Below the pieces are notes generated by a model. The model saw only the letters and a program-made list of their open reading frames with translations, was not told the DNA's origin and did not search any database. A stretch of DNA of 64,000 nt from an uncultured Oscillospiraceae bacterium (GTDB lineage Bacteria > Bacillota > Clostridia > Oscillospirales > Oscillospiraceae), in NCBI GenBank assembly GCA_910578735.1, contig CAJTSQ010000005.1, positions 35,468 to 99,467 of the forward strand, written 5' to 3'. Every line of letters starts with the position of its first letter. The stretch's first letter is position 1. Below are positions 16,370 to 24,806 of the stretch, one piece after another. The position numbers and the translations under genes were made by a program.

Positions 16370-16405
16370 AAAAAGGCAGGGACAATTTGCACTCCCTGCC
16401 TTTTT
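16370..16405 (+). terminator. terminator after pnp
   Basis: AAAAAGGCAGGGA / TCCCTGCCTTTTT hairpin with a 10-nt loop and a terminal T5; the A5 on the left makes it bidirectional. Confidence 0.9.
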
Positions 16406-16432
16406 GTCATATTGCTCAGAGGAGTGATTGTT

Positions 16433-16591
16433 ATGCCGAAAATCGACGCCCAGCTTGGCATCCGGGTGACCAAGGACCTGAAGGCCCGCCTTACCGCCCA
16501 GGCCAAAAGCGAGATGAAGAGCGTCTCCACCCTGGTGGTCCAGGTGGTAGAGGCCTATCTGGAATCGGTAGGAAACGGAAAAAAGGCGTAA
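16433..16591 (+). CDS. small ribbon-helix-helix (Arc-type) protein
   Basis: 52 residues preceded by AGAGGAG. The pattern LGIRVTKDLKARLTAQAK followed by STLVVQVVEAYLE fits a ribbon-helix-helix DNA-binding fold: a short beta strand and two helices. Lone members of this family are antitoxins or small repressors; no toxin gene is next to it. It sits between the pnp terminator and the amylosucrase promoter. Confidence 0.65.
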   Translation: MPKIDAQLGIRVTKDLKARLTAQAKSEMKSVSTLVVQVVEAYLESVGNGKKA

Positions 16592-16638
16592 GCTCAGACG
16601 GCCAAAGGACCGGCTGGACCAGTTGGGACAACCCGCTC

Positions 16639-16667
16639 TGGACAAAGCGGCCCAAGTTTGATATAGT
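16639..16667 (+). promoter_or_regulatory. promoter for the amylosucrase-like gene
   Basis: TGGACA (16639-16644), 17 bp spacer, TATAGT (16662-16667), about 33 bp before the ATG. Confidence 0.65.
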
Positions 16668-16700
16668 GACACCAACAGCTGAATTGGAGGATGATCTCAC

Positions 16701-18548
16701 ATGAGGCAAACCGTATTCGATCGCCGCCTGGAACGGCACCGCGACGAATTAAAGTGGCTCTACATGGAGCTGTACCATGACGAGGCCGCCTTTGCGTACT
16801 TCCTTGGAATGCTCAAAACGTGCTGGGGCGAGCGGAAAAAGCCCCTCCGGGATCAGGACGCCCGCCGGGAGGCCAACCCCAACTGGTACCGCCGCCGGGA
16901 TCTGCTGGGCATGATGCTCTATGCAGACGCCTTTGCAGAGGACCTCAACGGAGTAAAGGAAAAGCTGAAGTATGTCAAAGAGTGCGGAGTCAACTATCTC
17001 CACCTGATGCCCCTGCTCCAATCTCCCGAGGGCCGCAGCGACGGGGGGTACGCGGTCAGCGACTTTCGCACGGTCCAGCCCTCCCTGGGCACCATGGAGG
17101 ATTTGGAGAACCTGGCCAACGCCTGCCGCCGGGCGGAGATCAGCCTGTGCCTGGACTTCGTCATGAACCACACCAGCGAGGACCACGACTGGGCCAGGCG
17201 GGCCCGGGCGGGGGAGCCGGGCTACCGGGAGCGGTATTTCTTCTATGACAGCTGGGATATTCCCCGGGAATTTGAAAAAACTGTCCCCCAGGTGTTCCCC
17301 ACCACCGCCCCCGGCAGCTTTACCCAGCTGGAAGACGGGCAGATAGTCATGACCAACTTCTACCCCTATCAGTGGGACCTGAACTACGCCAATCCGGCGG
17401 TCTTCAACGACATGACTGAGAACCTCCTTTTCCTGGCCAACCGGGGCATTGACGTCATCCGCCTGGACGCCATCCCCTACATCTGGAAGGAGCTGGGCAC
17501 CAACTGCCGCAACCTCCCCCAGGTCCACACCCTGGCCCGGATGCTGCGCATGGTGTGCGAGATCGTCTGCCCCAGCGTCCTCCTCCTGGGGGAGGTGGTG
17601 ATGGAGCCGGCCAAGGTGGCCCCCTACTTCGGCACTACGGAGAAGCCCGAGTGCCATATGCTCTACAATGTGACCACCATGGCCACCACATGGCACACCC
17701 TGGCCACAGGGGACGCCTCCCTTTTAAAGCGGCAAATGGAAATTCTGTGCGCCCTGCCCAAGGATTTCCTGTTCCTCAACTACCTGCGCTGTCACGACGA
17801 CATCGGCTGGGGGCTGGACTACCCCTGGCTGGGAGAGCGGTTCGGTATCAACGAGGTGGCCCACAAGCGGTACTTAAACAACTGGTTTACCGGGAATTTT
17901 CCGGGCAGCAGCGCCCGGGGTGAACTGTACAACGACGACCCCCGTCTGGGGGACGCCCGCCTGTGCGGCACCGTGGCCTCCCTGTGCGGGATAGAGGCCG
18001 CCGAGTATGAGGGCAACCCCTTCAAGCTGGAGCAGGCGGTGGCCTGCGACCTCACCCTCCACGCCTGGATGCTGTCCCAGAGCGGTATCCCGGTGATCTA
18101 CAGCGGGGACGAGGTGGGCCAGCTCAACGACTACACCTACCACAACGACCCCAAAAAGCGGGATGACAGCCGGTATATTCACCGGGGAAAATTCCAGTGG
18201 GAGCTGGCCGAGTTCCGAAGGGAGCCGAATTCCCGCCAGGGCAAGCTGTTCCAGGGCCTGCGGCGGCTGGAGGCTATCCGGGCCGGGGAGCCCTGCTTCG
18301 ACGGAGACGCCGACGTCCAGGTGGAGGACAGCGGGGATTCCCGAGTGCTGGCCCTGTGCCGCCGGGCTGGAGACCGGGAGCTGATCTGCCTGTTCAATTT
18401 CAGCAACCAGTTTGTCCGGGCCGGGGCGGACCGGGAGGGAGCCTATACCGATCTGATGTATGGGACCCACTATGACAGCATTCGCTCCGTCGAGCTGTGG
18501 CCCAACGGCTTTGCCTGGCTTCTGCGGGATGGAAAAGGCGAACTTTAA
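16701..18548 (+). CDS. amylosucrase-type GH13 glucosyltransferase
   Basis: Expected to use sucrose, releasing fructose and transferring glucose to an alpha-glucan (amylosucrase), or to hydrolyse or phosphorolyse it. 615 residues, close to the 636 of Neisseria amylosucrase. N-terminal helical domain, then the (beta/alpha)8 barrel: HLMPLLQSPEGRSDGGYAVSD at the first strands, nucleophile Asp256 in VIRLDAIPYIWK, acid/base Glu298 in LLLGEVVM, and RCHDDIGW for the transition-state Asp. The 42-residue spacing of the two catalytic residues equals that of Neisseria amylosucrase. No signal peptide, so cytoplasmic. It converges on malQ; sucrose hydrolase is the alternative. Confidence 0.85.
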   Translation: MRQTVFDRRLERHRDELKWLYMELYHDEAAFAYFLGMLKTCWGERKKPLRDQDARREANPNWYRRRDLLGMMLYADAFAEDLNGVKEKLKYVKECGVNYLHLMPLLQSPEGRSDGGYAVSDFRTVQPSLGTMEDLENLANACRRAEISLCLDFVMNHTSEDHDWARRARAGEPGYRERYFFYDSWDIPREFEKTVPQVFPTTAPGSFTQLEDGQIVMTNFYPYQWDLNYANPAVFNDMTENLLFLANRGIDVIRLDAIPYIWKELGTNCRNLPQVHTLARMLRMVCEIVCPSVLLLGEVVMEPAKVAPYFGTTEKPECHMLYNVTTMATTWHTLATGDASLLKRQMEILCALPKDFLFLNYLRCHDDIGWGLDYPWLGERFGINEVAHKRYLNNWFTGNFPGSSARGELYNDDPRLGDARLCGTVASLCGIEAAEYEGNPFKLEQAVACDLTLHAWMLSQSGIPVIYSGDEVGQLNDYTYHNDPKKRDDSRYIHRGKFQWELAEFRREPNSRQGKLFQGLRRLEAIRAGEPCFDGDADVQVEDSGDSRVLALCRRAGDRELICLFNFSNQFVRAGADREGAYTDLMYGTHYDSIRSVELWPNGFAWLLRDGKGEL

Positions 18549-18557
18549 AGTTTGTAA

Positions 18558-18592
18558 CCATGCAGGGGCGCACATTGTGCGCCCCTGCATGG
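18558..18592. terminator. bidirectional terminator formed by a REP-like palindrome, copy 5
   Basis: Perfect 15 bp inverted repeat CCATGCAGGGGCGCA / TGCGCCCCTGCATGG with a 5-nt loop between the convergent amylosucrase and malQ genes. It is the most perfect copy of the dispersed family. Confidence 0.75.
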
Positions 18593-18596
18593 TGTC

Positions 18597-20126
18597 CTAT
18601 TTGGTCTTCTTGGAACTGAAGGCCGGTTTCTTCTCCTTGGGCAGCCGCTGATATACCTTCATCTCCCGGTACAGCCGTTTAGACAGCTTCTCATCAAAGG
18701 TGCCGGGAAGGGTCCGCCACTTCCAGTTGTCCCCCAGCGTGGAGGGCGTATTGATCCGGGCCTCGCTGCCCAGGCCCAGCAGATCCTGGAACTGGATGAC
18801 CGCCAGGCCGGCGGGGGAGGCCCAGGCCGAGCGCATCATGCCCCAGTGGCAGCCCTCCCGGCTGTTCAGCCGCAGGTAGGCTTTGGCGTAGTCCCTGTCC
18901 TCCCTGCGTGCGGAGGCCAGCCAGCCCTGAATGGTATCGTTGTCGTGGGTGCCGGTATACACTACGCAGTGGGCGGGGTAGGTGTGGGGCAGGTAGCCGC
19001 TGTCCATATCCCGGCTGTCAAAGGCCAGCTCCAGCACCTTCATGCCGGGGTAGCCCGCCTCCTTCAGCAGCTTTTTTACCGAGGGGGTAAGAAAGCCCAG
19101 GTCCTCGGCGATGATGTCCTTTTTGCCCAGGGTCCTGTTCACAGCCTTGAAAAAGTCGATGCCCGGGCCGGGCCTCCACCGGCCGTTCTGTGCGCCGTTC
19201 TCCCCATAGGGGATGGCGTAGTAGGCGTCGAAGCCCCGGAAGTGGTCGATACGCAGGGTGTCATACAGCTGGAACTGGAAGGCAATCCGCCGCAGCCACC
19301 AGGCGTAGCCCTCCTCCTTCATCCGCTCCCAGTCAAACAGGGGGTTGCCCCACAGCTGGCCGTCGGCGGAGAAGCCGTCGGGAGGACAGCCGGCCACCTC
19401 GGTGGGCCGGCCGTCCTCATCCAGCTGGAACTGGTCCGGGCCGGCCCACACGTCGGCACTGTCTCCGGAGGCATAGATGGGCAGATCACCGATGATAGAC
19501 AGTCCCAGGCGGTTGGCGTAGGCCTTGAAGGCCCGCCACTGACCGAAAAAGAGGTATTGGACCCCCCTCCAGAAGTCCACCTCCCCGGCCAGCTCCGCCC
19601 GGGCCCGGTCCAGGGCAGCGGGATCCCGCAGGCGCAGCTCCCTGGGCCATTGGGACCAGGGGGCGCCGCCGTGTTTGCCCTTCAGGGCCATGAACAGGGC
19701 ATAGTCCTCCAGCCAGTCCTTCTGCTCCTCGCAGAAGGCGGTGAAGTCGGGCCGGCCTTGCGCCAGCAGGCGGTCGCAGGCTTTGTGAAGCACAGGGTAG
19801 CGGGCGGCGTACAGGCGGCCATAGTCTACATATTCGGGGTTCTCCCCCCAATCCAGGCTTTCAAACTCCTGCCGCTCCAGCAGGCCCTCCTCCGCCAGGG
19901 CATCCAGGTCGATGAAGTAGGGGTTGCCCGCGAAGGAGGAGAAGGACTGATAGGGGGAATCGCCGTAGCTGGTGGGACCCACAGGGAGCAGCTGCCAGCA
20001 GCTCTGCCCCCCCTCGGCCAAAAAATCGGCAAATCTTCTCGCCTCTTTCCCCAGCGTGCCGATGCCGTAGGGGGAGGGCAGGGAGAAGATGGGCATAAGA
20101 ACTCCTGCTTTTCTCACGTTTTTCAC
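18597..20126 (-). CDS. malQ: 4-alpha-glucanotransferase (amylomaltase, GH77)
   Basis: Disproportionates maltodextrins in the cytoplasm, allowing growth on maltose and maltotriose. 509 residues, normal length. Family signatures: SLPSPYGIGTLG, SYGDSPYQSFS, the nucleophile region LRIDHFRGFDAYY, EDLGFLTPSV with the acid/base Glu, and GTHDNDTIQGW. The last gene of the minus-strand ABC-importer/LacI operon, 52 bp after the regulator with a hairpin in the gap. Confidence 0.96.
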   Translation of the reverse strand: MKNVRKAGVLMPIFSLPSPYGIGTLGKEARRFADFLAEGGQSCWQLLPVGPTSYGDSPYQSFSSFAGNPYFIDLDALAEEGLLERQEFESLDWGENPEYVDYGRLYAARYPVLHKACDRLLAQGRPDFTAFCEEQKDWLEDYALFMALKGKHGGAPWSQWPRELRLRDPAALDRARAELAGEVDFWRGVQYLFFGQWRAFKAYANRLGLSIIGDLPIYASGDSADVWAGPDQFQLDEDGRPTEVAGCPPDGFSADGQLWGNPLFDWERMKEEGYAWWLRRIAFQFQLYDTLRIDHFRGFDAYYAIPYGENGAQNGRWRPGPGIDFFKAVNRTLGKKDIIAEDLGFLTPSVKKLLKEAGYPGMKVLELAFDSRDMDSGYLPHTYPAHCVVYTGTHDNDTIQGWLASARREDRDYAKAYLRLNSREGCHWGMMRSAWASPAGLAVIQFQDLLGLGSEARINTPSTLGDNWKWRTLPGTFDEKLSKRLYREMKVYQRLPKEKKPAFSSKKTK

Positions 20127-20149
20127 CTTTCTCTCATCAATATCAAGTA

Positions 20150-20174
20150 AAGGGCCGCCGGAGGGGCGGCCCTT
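20150..20174. repeat. intercistronic hairpin between lacI-type gene and malQ
   Basis: AAGGGCCGCC-GGAG-GGGCGGCCCTT palindrome. On the minus strand it is not followed by a long T-run, so it may stabilise or attenuate rather than stop transcription. Confidence 0.55.
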
Positions 20175-20177
20175 TGA

Positions 20178-21185
20178 TCAGTTGAGCTGCGCGACGCTCT
20201 CCCCCTCGATCAGGTGGAAGGGGACCAGCTCATGCACAGGGGGGCTTCGGCGCTGGATGCTCCGCAGCAGGGCGTCCACTCCCCGCTCGGCCAGCTGCTG
20301 GGTGTCCTGGCGAACGGTAGTAAGCCGTGGGAGGGAGTACTGGCCGGTGACGATGCCGTCATACCCCACTACTGAGATGTCCTCAGGGACCCGCCTCCCC
20401 ATGTCCCGCAGGGCCCGGATGGCCCCCAGGGCCATCACGTCGCTGACGGCGAAAATGGCCGTCAGCTCAGGGCACCGCTCCAGCAGCTTCCTGGTAGCGG
20501 CGTAGGCCTCAGGCATGGAGTAGCGGCAGGGCTCGCACTGGCGGTCCACGTCGAAGGGGATCCCCAGCTGGAGGCAGGCGTCCCGGCAGCCCATCAGGCG
20601 GCTGTAGCTGATTTGAGAGCAGGACCAGTTGCCCCCCAGCAGGCCAATGTGCCGGTGGCCGCGCCCGGCCAGCAGCCGGATCACCTGCTGGGCCGCCGCC
20701 CCGTCGTCGGTGGTAAAGGAGGACAGGTTGTCAAACCTCAGCTCCTTGGCGGTGTTGGTCAGCAGCACGCAGGGGACGGCGATGGGGGCAAAGCCCGCCT
20801 CAAACAGCTCCAGGTCGCCGCCCAAAAACAGGATTCCCATGGGCCTGCGTTCCCGGCACAGCTGACAGGCAAAGGCCACCTCGTTGGCATCCTCGTCCAG
20901 ATAGTAGACGGCGGCCTCCTGGCCGGCGTCCCGGAGCAGGGCCTGGAGCTTTTCCACCAGGTCGGCAAAGAGCATGTTCATGATTCCCTTGACGATGATG
21001 GCGATGCTGCTGCTGGCCTGCTGCTTCAAGTGTTTGGCGTTGTTGTTGGGCTGAAAGCCCTGCTCCTCCACCACGGCCAGCACCTTCCGCCTGGTCTCGT
21101 CGCTGACGTCCGGATGGCCGTTGAGCACACGGGACACGGTGGCCACGCCGCAGCCGGACAGTTTGGCGATATCCTTAATGGTCAC
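20178..21185 (-). CDS. LacI-family transcriptional regulator (maltodextrin operon)
   Basis: Sugar-responsive repressor. 335 residues: N-terminal helix-turn-helix TIKDIAKLSGCGVATVSRVL, hinge helix, then a periplasmic-binding-protein-like sensor domain. I chose GTG at 21185 because AAGGGA stands 5 bp ahead and the protein then begins in the usual LacI way; the ATG seven codons upstream has no ribosome site. It lies inside the importer-malQ operon, so it probably controls that operon through the palindrome at 24586-24615. Confidence 0.88.
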   Translation of the reverse strand: MTIKDIAKLSGCGVATVSRVLNGHPDVSDETRRKVLAVVEEQGFQPNNNAKHLKQQASSSIAIIVKGIMNMLFADLVEKLQALLRDAGQEAAVYYLDEDANEVAFACQLCRERRPMGILFLGGDLELFEAGFAPIAVPCVLLTNTAKELRFDNLSSFTTDDGAAAQQVIRLLAGRGHRHIGLLGGNWSCSQISYSRLMGCRDACLQLGIPFDVDRQCEPCRYSMPEAYAATRKLLERCPELTAIFAVSDVMALGAIRALRDMGRRVPEDISVVGYDGIVTGQYSLPRLTTVRQDTQQLAERGVDALLRSIQRRSPPVHELVPFHLIEGESVAQLN

Positions 21186-21251
21186 AGATGTCCCTTCTTT
21201 CTCCATTAACAGAGCGATTTTAGCATATCTGACTGCGGAATGCAAGGCCTT

Positions 21252-21279
21252 TGCAGGGGCGGCAAAGGCCGCCCCTGCA
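21252..21279. repeat. short palindromic repeat (REP-like), copy 6
   Basis: TGCAGGGGCGGC-AAAG-GCCGCCCCTGCA, perfect 12 bp arms, in the 102 bp between the ABC permease stop and the LacI gene. Likely reduces transcription or shields the upstream mRNA. Confidence 0.7.
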
Positions 21280-21287
21280 GCAAGCGC

Positions 21288-22148
21288 TTATCCCTTCACC
21301 GCGCCGGCGGCCACGCCCGCGATGATGTGCTTCTGGCAGGTGAGGTAGAACACAATCACCGGGATGATGGACAGCAGGATCAGGGCCATGGTGGCCCCCA
21401 GGTCCACGGTGCCGTAGCTGCCCTTCAGGTACTGGATGTGGATGGGGATGGTGCGGTACAGGTTCTTGTCCAGCACCAGGTAGGGCAGGAGGAAGTCGTT
21501 CCACACCCACATAATCTCCAAAATACCCACAGACACCATGGTGGGCTTGAGCATGGGCACCACCACGGAGAAGTAGGTGCGCAGGGGCCCGCAGCCGTCG
21601 ATGGCGGCGGCCTCCTCAATCTCCAGGGGGATGGACTTGACAAAGCCCACGAACATGAAGATGGCCAGACCCGCGCCAAAGCCCAGGTAGATGATGGGGA
21701 TGGTCCAGGGGGTGTTCAGGTGGAGGGTGTTGGCCGTCTTGGACAGGGTAAACATGACCATCTGGAAGGGGACCACCATGGAGAACACGCACAGGAAGTA
21801 CAGCGCCTTGCAGAACAGGGAGTTTACCCGGGCAATATACCAGGCGGCCATGGAGGTACACAGCAGTATCAGGGCGGTGGACAGGATGGTAATCACCACA
21901 CTGTATACCACTGATTTGACGAAGGGGTAGTTGCCGAAGGTCATGCCCTTGATGAAGTTCTCAAAGCCGGCGTACATCTCGCCGGTGGGCAGGGCGAAGG
22001 TGTCGGTTTTGACAAAGGTGTTCAGCTTGAAGGAGTTGATAACCACCGCTACCACAGGCAGCACATAGATGACGCAGATGACGGCCAGCACGGTGGACAG
22101 GATGGTCTTGCGGCGGGCCTCGGCGGAGAGCGTTTTCTTGGCGTTCAT
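21288..22148 (-). CDS. sugar ABC transporter permease, MalG type
   Basis: Inner-membrane subunit of a carbohydrate importer. 286 residues, six predicted membrane helices, and the EAA loop EIEEAAAIDGCGPLRTYFSVVVPM that contacts the ATPase. I chose the ATG at 22148, which overlaps the stop of the MalF-type gene (TAATG). No ATP-binding subunit is in the operon; such importers in Firmicutes usually share a genome-wide MsmX-type ATPase (family knowledge). Confidence 0.92.
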   Translation of the reverse strand: MNAKKTLSAEARRKTILSTVLAVICVIYVLPVVAVVINSFKLNTFVKTDTFALPTGEMYAGFENFIKGMTFGNYPFVKSVVYSVVITILSTALILLCTSMAAWYIARVNSLFCKALYFLCVFSMVVPFQMVMFTLSKTANTLHLNTPWTIPIIYLGFGAGLAIFMFVGFVKSIPLEIEEAAAIDGCGPLRTYFSVVVPMLKPTMVSVGILEIMWVWNDFLLPYLVLDKNLYRTIPIHIQYLKGSYGTVDLGATMALILLSIIPVIVFYLTCQKHIIAGVAAGAVKG

Positions 22149-23050
22149 TACTGCTGTACCTCCTTTTTGCGTGTGTAGCCCAGCTGGCACAGGCCCAGTC
22201 CGGCCACCAGAACGAAGAAGACAACTGCTTTGGCCTGAGCGACACCCTGGGAGGAGCCGCCGGAGGCGTTAAAGGTGTTAAAGATGTTCAGGGCCAGCAT
22301 CTCGGTGGTCTTGATGGTGGTGCCGCCGGGCTGGATGATGAAGGGCTGGCCGCCGGTGAGGGCCAGGTTCTGGTCAAACAGCTTAAAGCCGTTCGTGAGG
22401 GACAGGAACATGCAGATGGTGATGGAGGGCATCACATTGGGGATGGTCACCTTAAACAGGGTCTGGGCACGGGTGGCGCCGTCGATGCGGGCCGCCTCCA
22501 GCATCTCCCCGGGAACGTTTTGCAGCCCCGCGATGTAGATAATCATCATGTAGCCCACCTGCTGCCAGCACATGAGGATAATCAGGCCCCAGAAGCCGTA
22601 CTTGCTCTCCAGCAGGATGGAGGTGGACCACCAGCTGAGGATGCCGTCGAAGATCATGGACCAGATGTAGCCCAGCACGATGCCGCCGATGAGGTTGGGC
22701 ATGAAGAATACGGTGCGGAACAGATTGCTGCCCTTGATGCCCTGGGTGAGGAAATAGGCCACGGCGAAGGCCAGCACGTTAATCAGCACCAGGGACACCA
22801 CGGTAAACATGGTGGTGTACCAGAAGGCGTGGCGGAAGCCCACGTCGCTAAACGCCTTGACATAGTTATCCAGGCCAATAAATTTTGCGTTGGAGATGGT
22901 CTTGAACCGGCACAGGGACAGCCAGATGCCCTGGAGGAAGGGCCAGATAAAGCCGATGATAAAGGCCGCCGTCACCGGCCCCAGGAAGAATAGCCCCCAC
23001 CGCCGGGTGGCCCGCTGGACAGAGTTGCTGCTGGTGATCTTCATTTTCAC
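22148..23050 (-). CDS. sugar ABC transporter permease, MalF type
   Basis: Partner of the MalG-type subunit. 300 residues with six membrane helices and an EAA loop (MLEAARIDGATRAQTLFKVTIPN). It lacks the large extra periplasmic loop of E. coli MalF, as expected for a Gram-positive. The gap of 166 bp to the binding-protein gene upstream carries three palindromic hairpins, so its expression is probably lower than that of the binding protein. Confidence 0.93.
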   Translation of the reverse strand: MKMKITSSNSVQRATRRWGLFFLGPVTAAFIIGFIWPFLQGIWLSLCRFKTISNAKFIGLDNYVKAFSDVGFRHAFWYTTMFTVVSLVLINVLAFAVAYFLTQGIKGSNLFRTVFFMPNLIGGIVLGYIWSMIFDGILSWWSTSILLESKYGFWGLIILMCWQQVGYMMIIYIAGLQNVPGEMLEAARIDGATRAQTLFKVTIPNVMPSITICMFLSLTNGFKLFDQNLALTGGQPFIIQPGGTTIKTTEMLALNIFNTFNASGGSSQGVAQAKAVVFFVLVAGLGLCQLGYTRKKEVQQ

Positions 23051-23073
23051 GGTATCAGCTCCTTAATCTTTTT

Positions 23074-23100
23074 TGTAGGGGCGCATAGTATGCGCCTGCT
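23074..23100. repeat. short palindromic repeat (REP-like), copy 7
   Basis: TGTAGGGGCGCATA-GTATGCGCCTGC, in the gap between the binding-protein and MalF-type genes. Its centre matches the copy at 12980. Confidence 0.65.
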
Positions 23101-23126
23101 TTTTGCACAGTGTACAGTGTGGAGTT

Positions 23127-23152
23127 GCGGGCGGATGGTATCCGCCCCTACA
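23127..23152. repeat. short palindromic repeat (REP-like), copy 8
   Basis: GCGGGCGGAT-GGT-ATCCGCCCCTAC, 27 bp from copy 7 in the same gap. Confidence 0.65.
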
Positions 23153-23161
23153 AGCAGAAAA

Positions 23162-23188
23162 CCGGGGCGGGCGAAGTGCCCGCCCCGG
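23162..23188 (-). terminator. partial terminator between binding protein and permeases
   Basis: Perfect 11 bp stem CCGGGGCGGGC / GCCCGCCCCGG with a 5-nt loop, followed on the minus strand by TTTTC. It follows the binding-protein stop by 28 bp and would let only part of the transcripts continue into the permease genes. Confidence 0.75.
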
Positions 23189-23216
23189 CTTACAGGAAAA
23201 GCGCGTGGTTTTCAGA

Positions 23217-24542
23217 TCAGCCGTTGACGTTCTGATACTGCACAGCCCAGCCGTCTACGAAGGCGGTGCGGACGTTCTCCCAGTTGCCGGCGGACTGGTC
23301 GGCGTTGTACTGGTTCAGAGCGGCCACCAGGCCCCGGCGGTACTCGTCCACGTTGGGCTGGTAGTTGGTGACCCAGGGCATCACGTAGCAGCCGTTGGCG
23401 GTGTACTCGGCGGCGTCGGTCAGGAAGCCGTTGGAGGACTCCGCGGCATTCTTATAGGGCAGGATGCCCAGCTGCTCCACCATCTTGGCGGAGGCGTCGG
23501 GGTCGGAGACCAGCCACACCATGAAGTCCATGGTGGCCTTCTGGTCGGCCTCGGACACGTTGGCATTGATCGCCCAGCAGTTCTCGGTGCCGCAGTTCAG
23601 ACCGGCCTTCTCCTCGCCGGCCACGCCGCAGTAGTAGGGGATCATGGTGGCGTTGGGCACGGCTTCCGCGTAGCCGGCGTACTCCCAGGAGCCCTGCACG
23701 GTGAAGGCGGCCTTGCCGTCCTTAAACTCCTGCGCGGCGTCATGGCCGCCGGTGGCCAGGTCGGTGGGGGCGGTCAAGCTGTTGTTGATGCACAGGTCGT
23801 AGAGGTTCTTGAAGTTGTCCATATAGGCGCCGGTGATGGTGGCGGGGCACTCGGTCCAGGGGTCGTCCTTCTGCTCATAGAAGTACTCCAGGTTGGCCAT
23901 ATGGCCGGTGAAGCGCCAGGAGGAGGAGTCGTCCATGTCGCAGGAGGTGAAGGCGTCGAAGCCCAGGGTGGCGGCGTTGGTGTGGATGTCCTCCACCACG
24001 GCCTTCAGGGAGGCGAAGTCCTTGATCTCGTCCATGGAGTGGCCGGCCTGCTGCACCAGGTCGGGGTTGACGATGATGCCATAGCACTCGTAGCAGTAGC
24101 CGATGGACACCAGCTTGCCGGCGTCGTCATAGAGGTTGTAGGCGTCGGTGTTCAGCTCATTGGCGATGGCGGTGCCGGTCAGGTCCATGGCGTAGTCGCC
24201 CCAGTCAGCCACGCCGGCGGTGTTGCCGATAACGAACAGGGTGGGAGGCGCGTTTTTATCCATCTCGGCGGTGAGGGTCTGCTGGTAGGTGCCGGAGGCG
24301 GCGGTGATTACCTGAACGGGCACGCCGGTCTTGTCGGTGTAGGCCTTGGCCAGGTCCTGAGCGGTCTCGTCCAGCTCGGGCTTGAAGTTCAGCCAGTAGA
24401 CGCGGCCGCTGTCGGTGCTGTTGTTGCCTTTGCTGCTGCCGCTGCCGCTGGAGGCGTTGTTGTTCCCGCCGCAGCCAGCCAGCAGGGACAGCGCCATAGC
24501 CGCGCCGAGGACCAGGGCCAGAATTTTTTTGCTTGTTCTCAT
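23217..24542 (-). CDS. extracellular sugar-binding lipoprotein of an ABC importer
   Basis: Captures the sugar outside the cell for the two permeases downstream. 441 residues; signal peptide with lipobox LLAGC, so it is membrane-anchored by a lipid at about Cys24, then an Asn/Ser-rich linker and a family-1 solute-binding fold (GSWEYAGYA, GLNCGTENCWAIN). The first gene of the operon, directly behind the operator-promoter at 24586-24647. Maltodextrin as ligand is inferred from the malQ and LacI genes in the operon. Confidence 0.92.
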   Translation of the reverse strand: MRTSKKILALVLGAAMALSLLAGCGGNNNASSGSGSSKGNNSTDSGRVYWLNFKPELDETAQDLAKAYTDKTGVPVQVITAASGTYQQTLTAEMDKNAPPTLFVIGNTAGVADWGDYAMDLTGTAIANELNTDAYNLYDDAGKLVSIGYCYECYGIIVNPDLVQQAGHSMDEIKDFASLKAVVEDIHTNAATLGFDAFTSCDMDDSSSWRFTGHMANLEYFYEQKDDPWTECPATITGAYMDNFKNLYDLCINNSLTAPTDLATGGHDAAQEFKDGKAAFTVQGSWEYAGYAEAVPNATMIPYYCGVAGEEKAGLNCGTENCWAINANVSEADQKATMDFMVWLVSDPDASAKMVEQLGILPYKNAAESSNGFLTDAAEYTANGCYVMPWVTNYQPNVDEYRRGLVAALNQYNADQSAGNWENVRTAFVDGWAVQYQNVNG

Positions 24543-24585
24543 TTCATTTTCCTCCTATAAAATATTCGCCTGTATGGTTCGTCTT

Positions 24586-24615
24586 TTTGGAAACGCTACC
24601 GGAACCGTTTCCAAA
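24586..24615. promoter_or_regulatory. operator of the maltodextrin operon (palindrome, cre-like boxes)
   Basis: Perfect 10 bp inverted repeat TTTGGAAACG / CGTTTCCAAA with a 10 bp spacer. Each half, read inward, matches the catabolite-response consensus TGNAANCGNWNNC. It covers the expected transcription start just after the -10 box, a position suited to repression by the LacI-type protein of the operon, by CcpA, or by both. Confidence 0.75.
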
Positions 24616-24618
24616 CCT

Positions 24619-24647
24619 ATAATAGCACCGATCTCCCCAGGGCGCAA
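24619..24647 (-). promoter_or_regulatory. sigma-A promoter of the maltodextrin operon
   Basis: Minus strand TTGCGC (24647-24642), 17 bp, TATTAT (24624-24619), 77 bp before the binding-protein ATG. Confidence 0.7.
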
Positions 24648-24806
24648 GTAAAAATTGGCCGCAGTGGAAAGAATCGGAAGATTGCAAAAAAACAGGCGCT
24701 TCTTTTTGTCTGATATGACCAATTCACTCCCTGCGCATCCAAACCGGCATTTTCATCCATTCCCGCTCCCATGGTGAAAATTTAGGCATTTCCCCTCGCC
24801 TGCCTA

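Noticed and set aside
14211..16385. 724-residue minus-strand frame opposite pnp
   Set aside because: Antisense shadow of pnp; composition dominated by Gly, His, Leu and Val, no ribosome site, runs through the pnp terminator.
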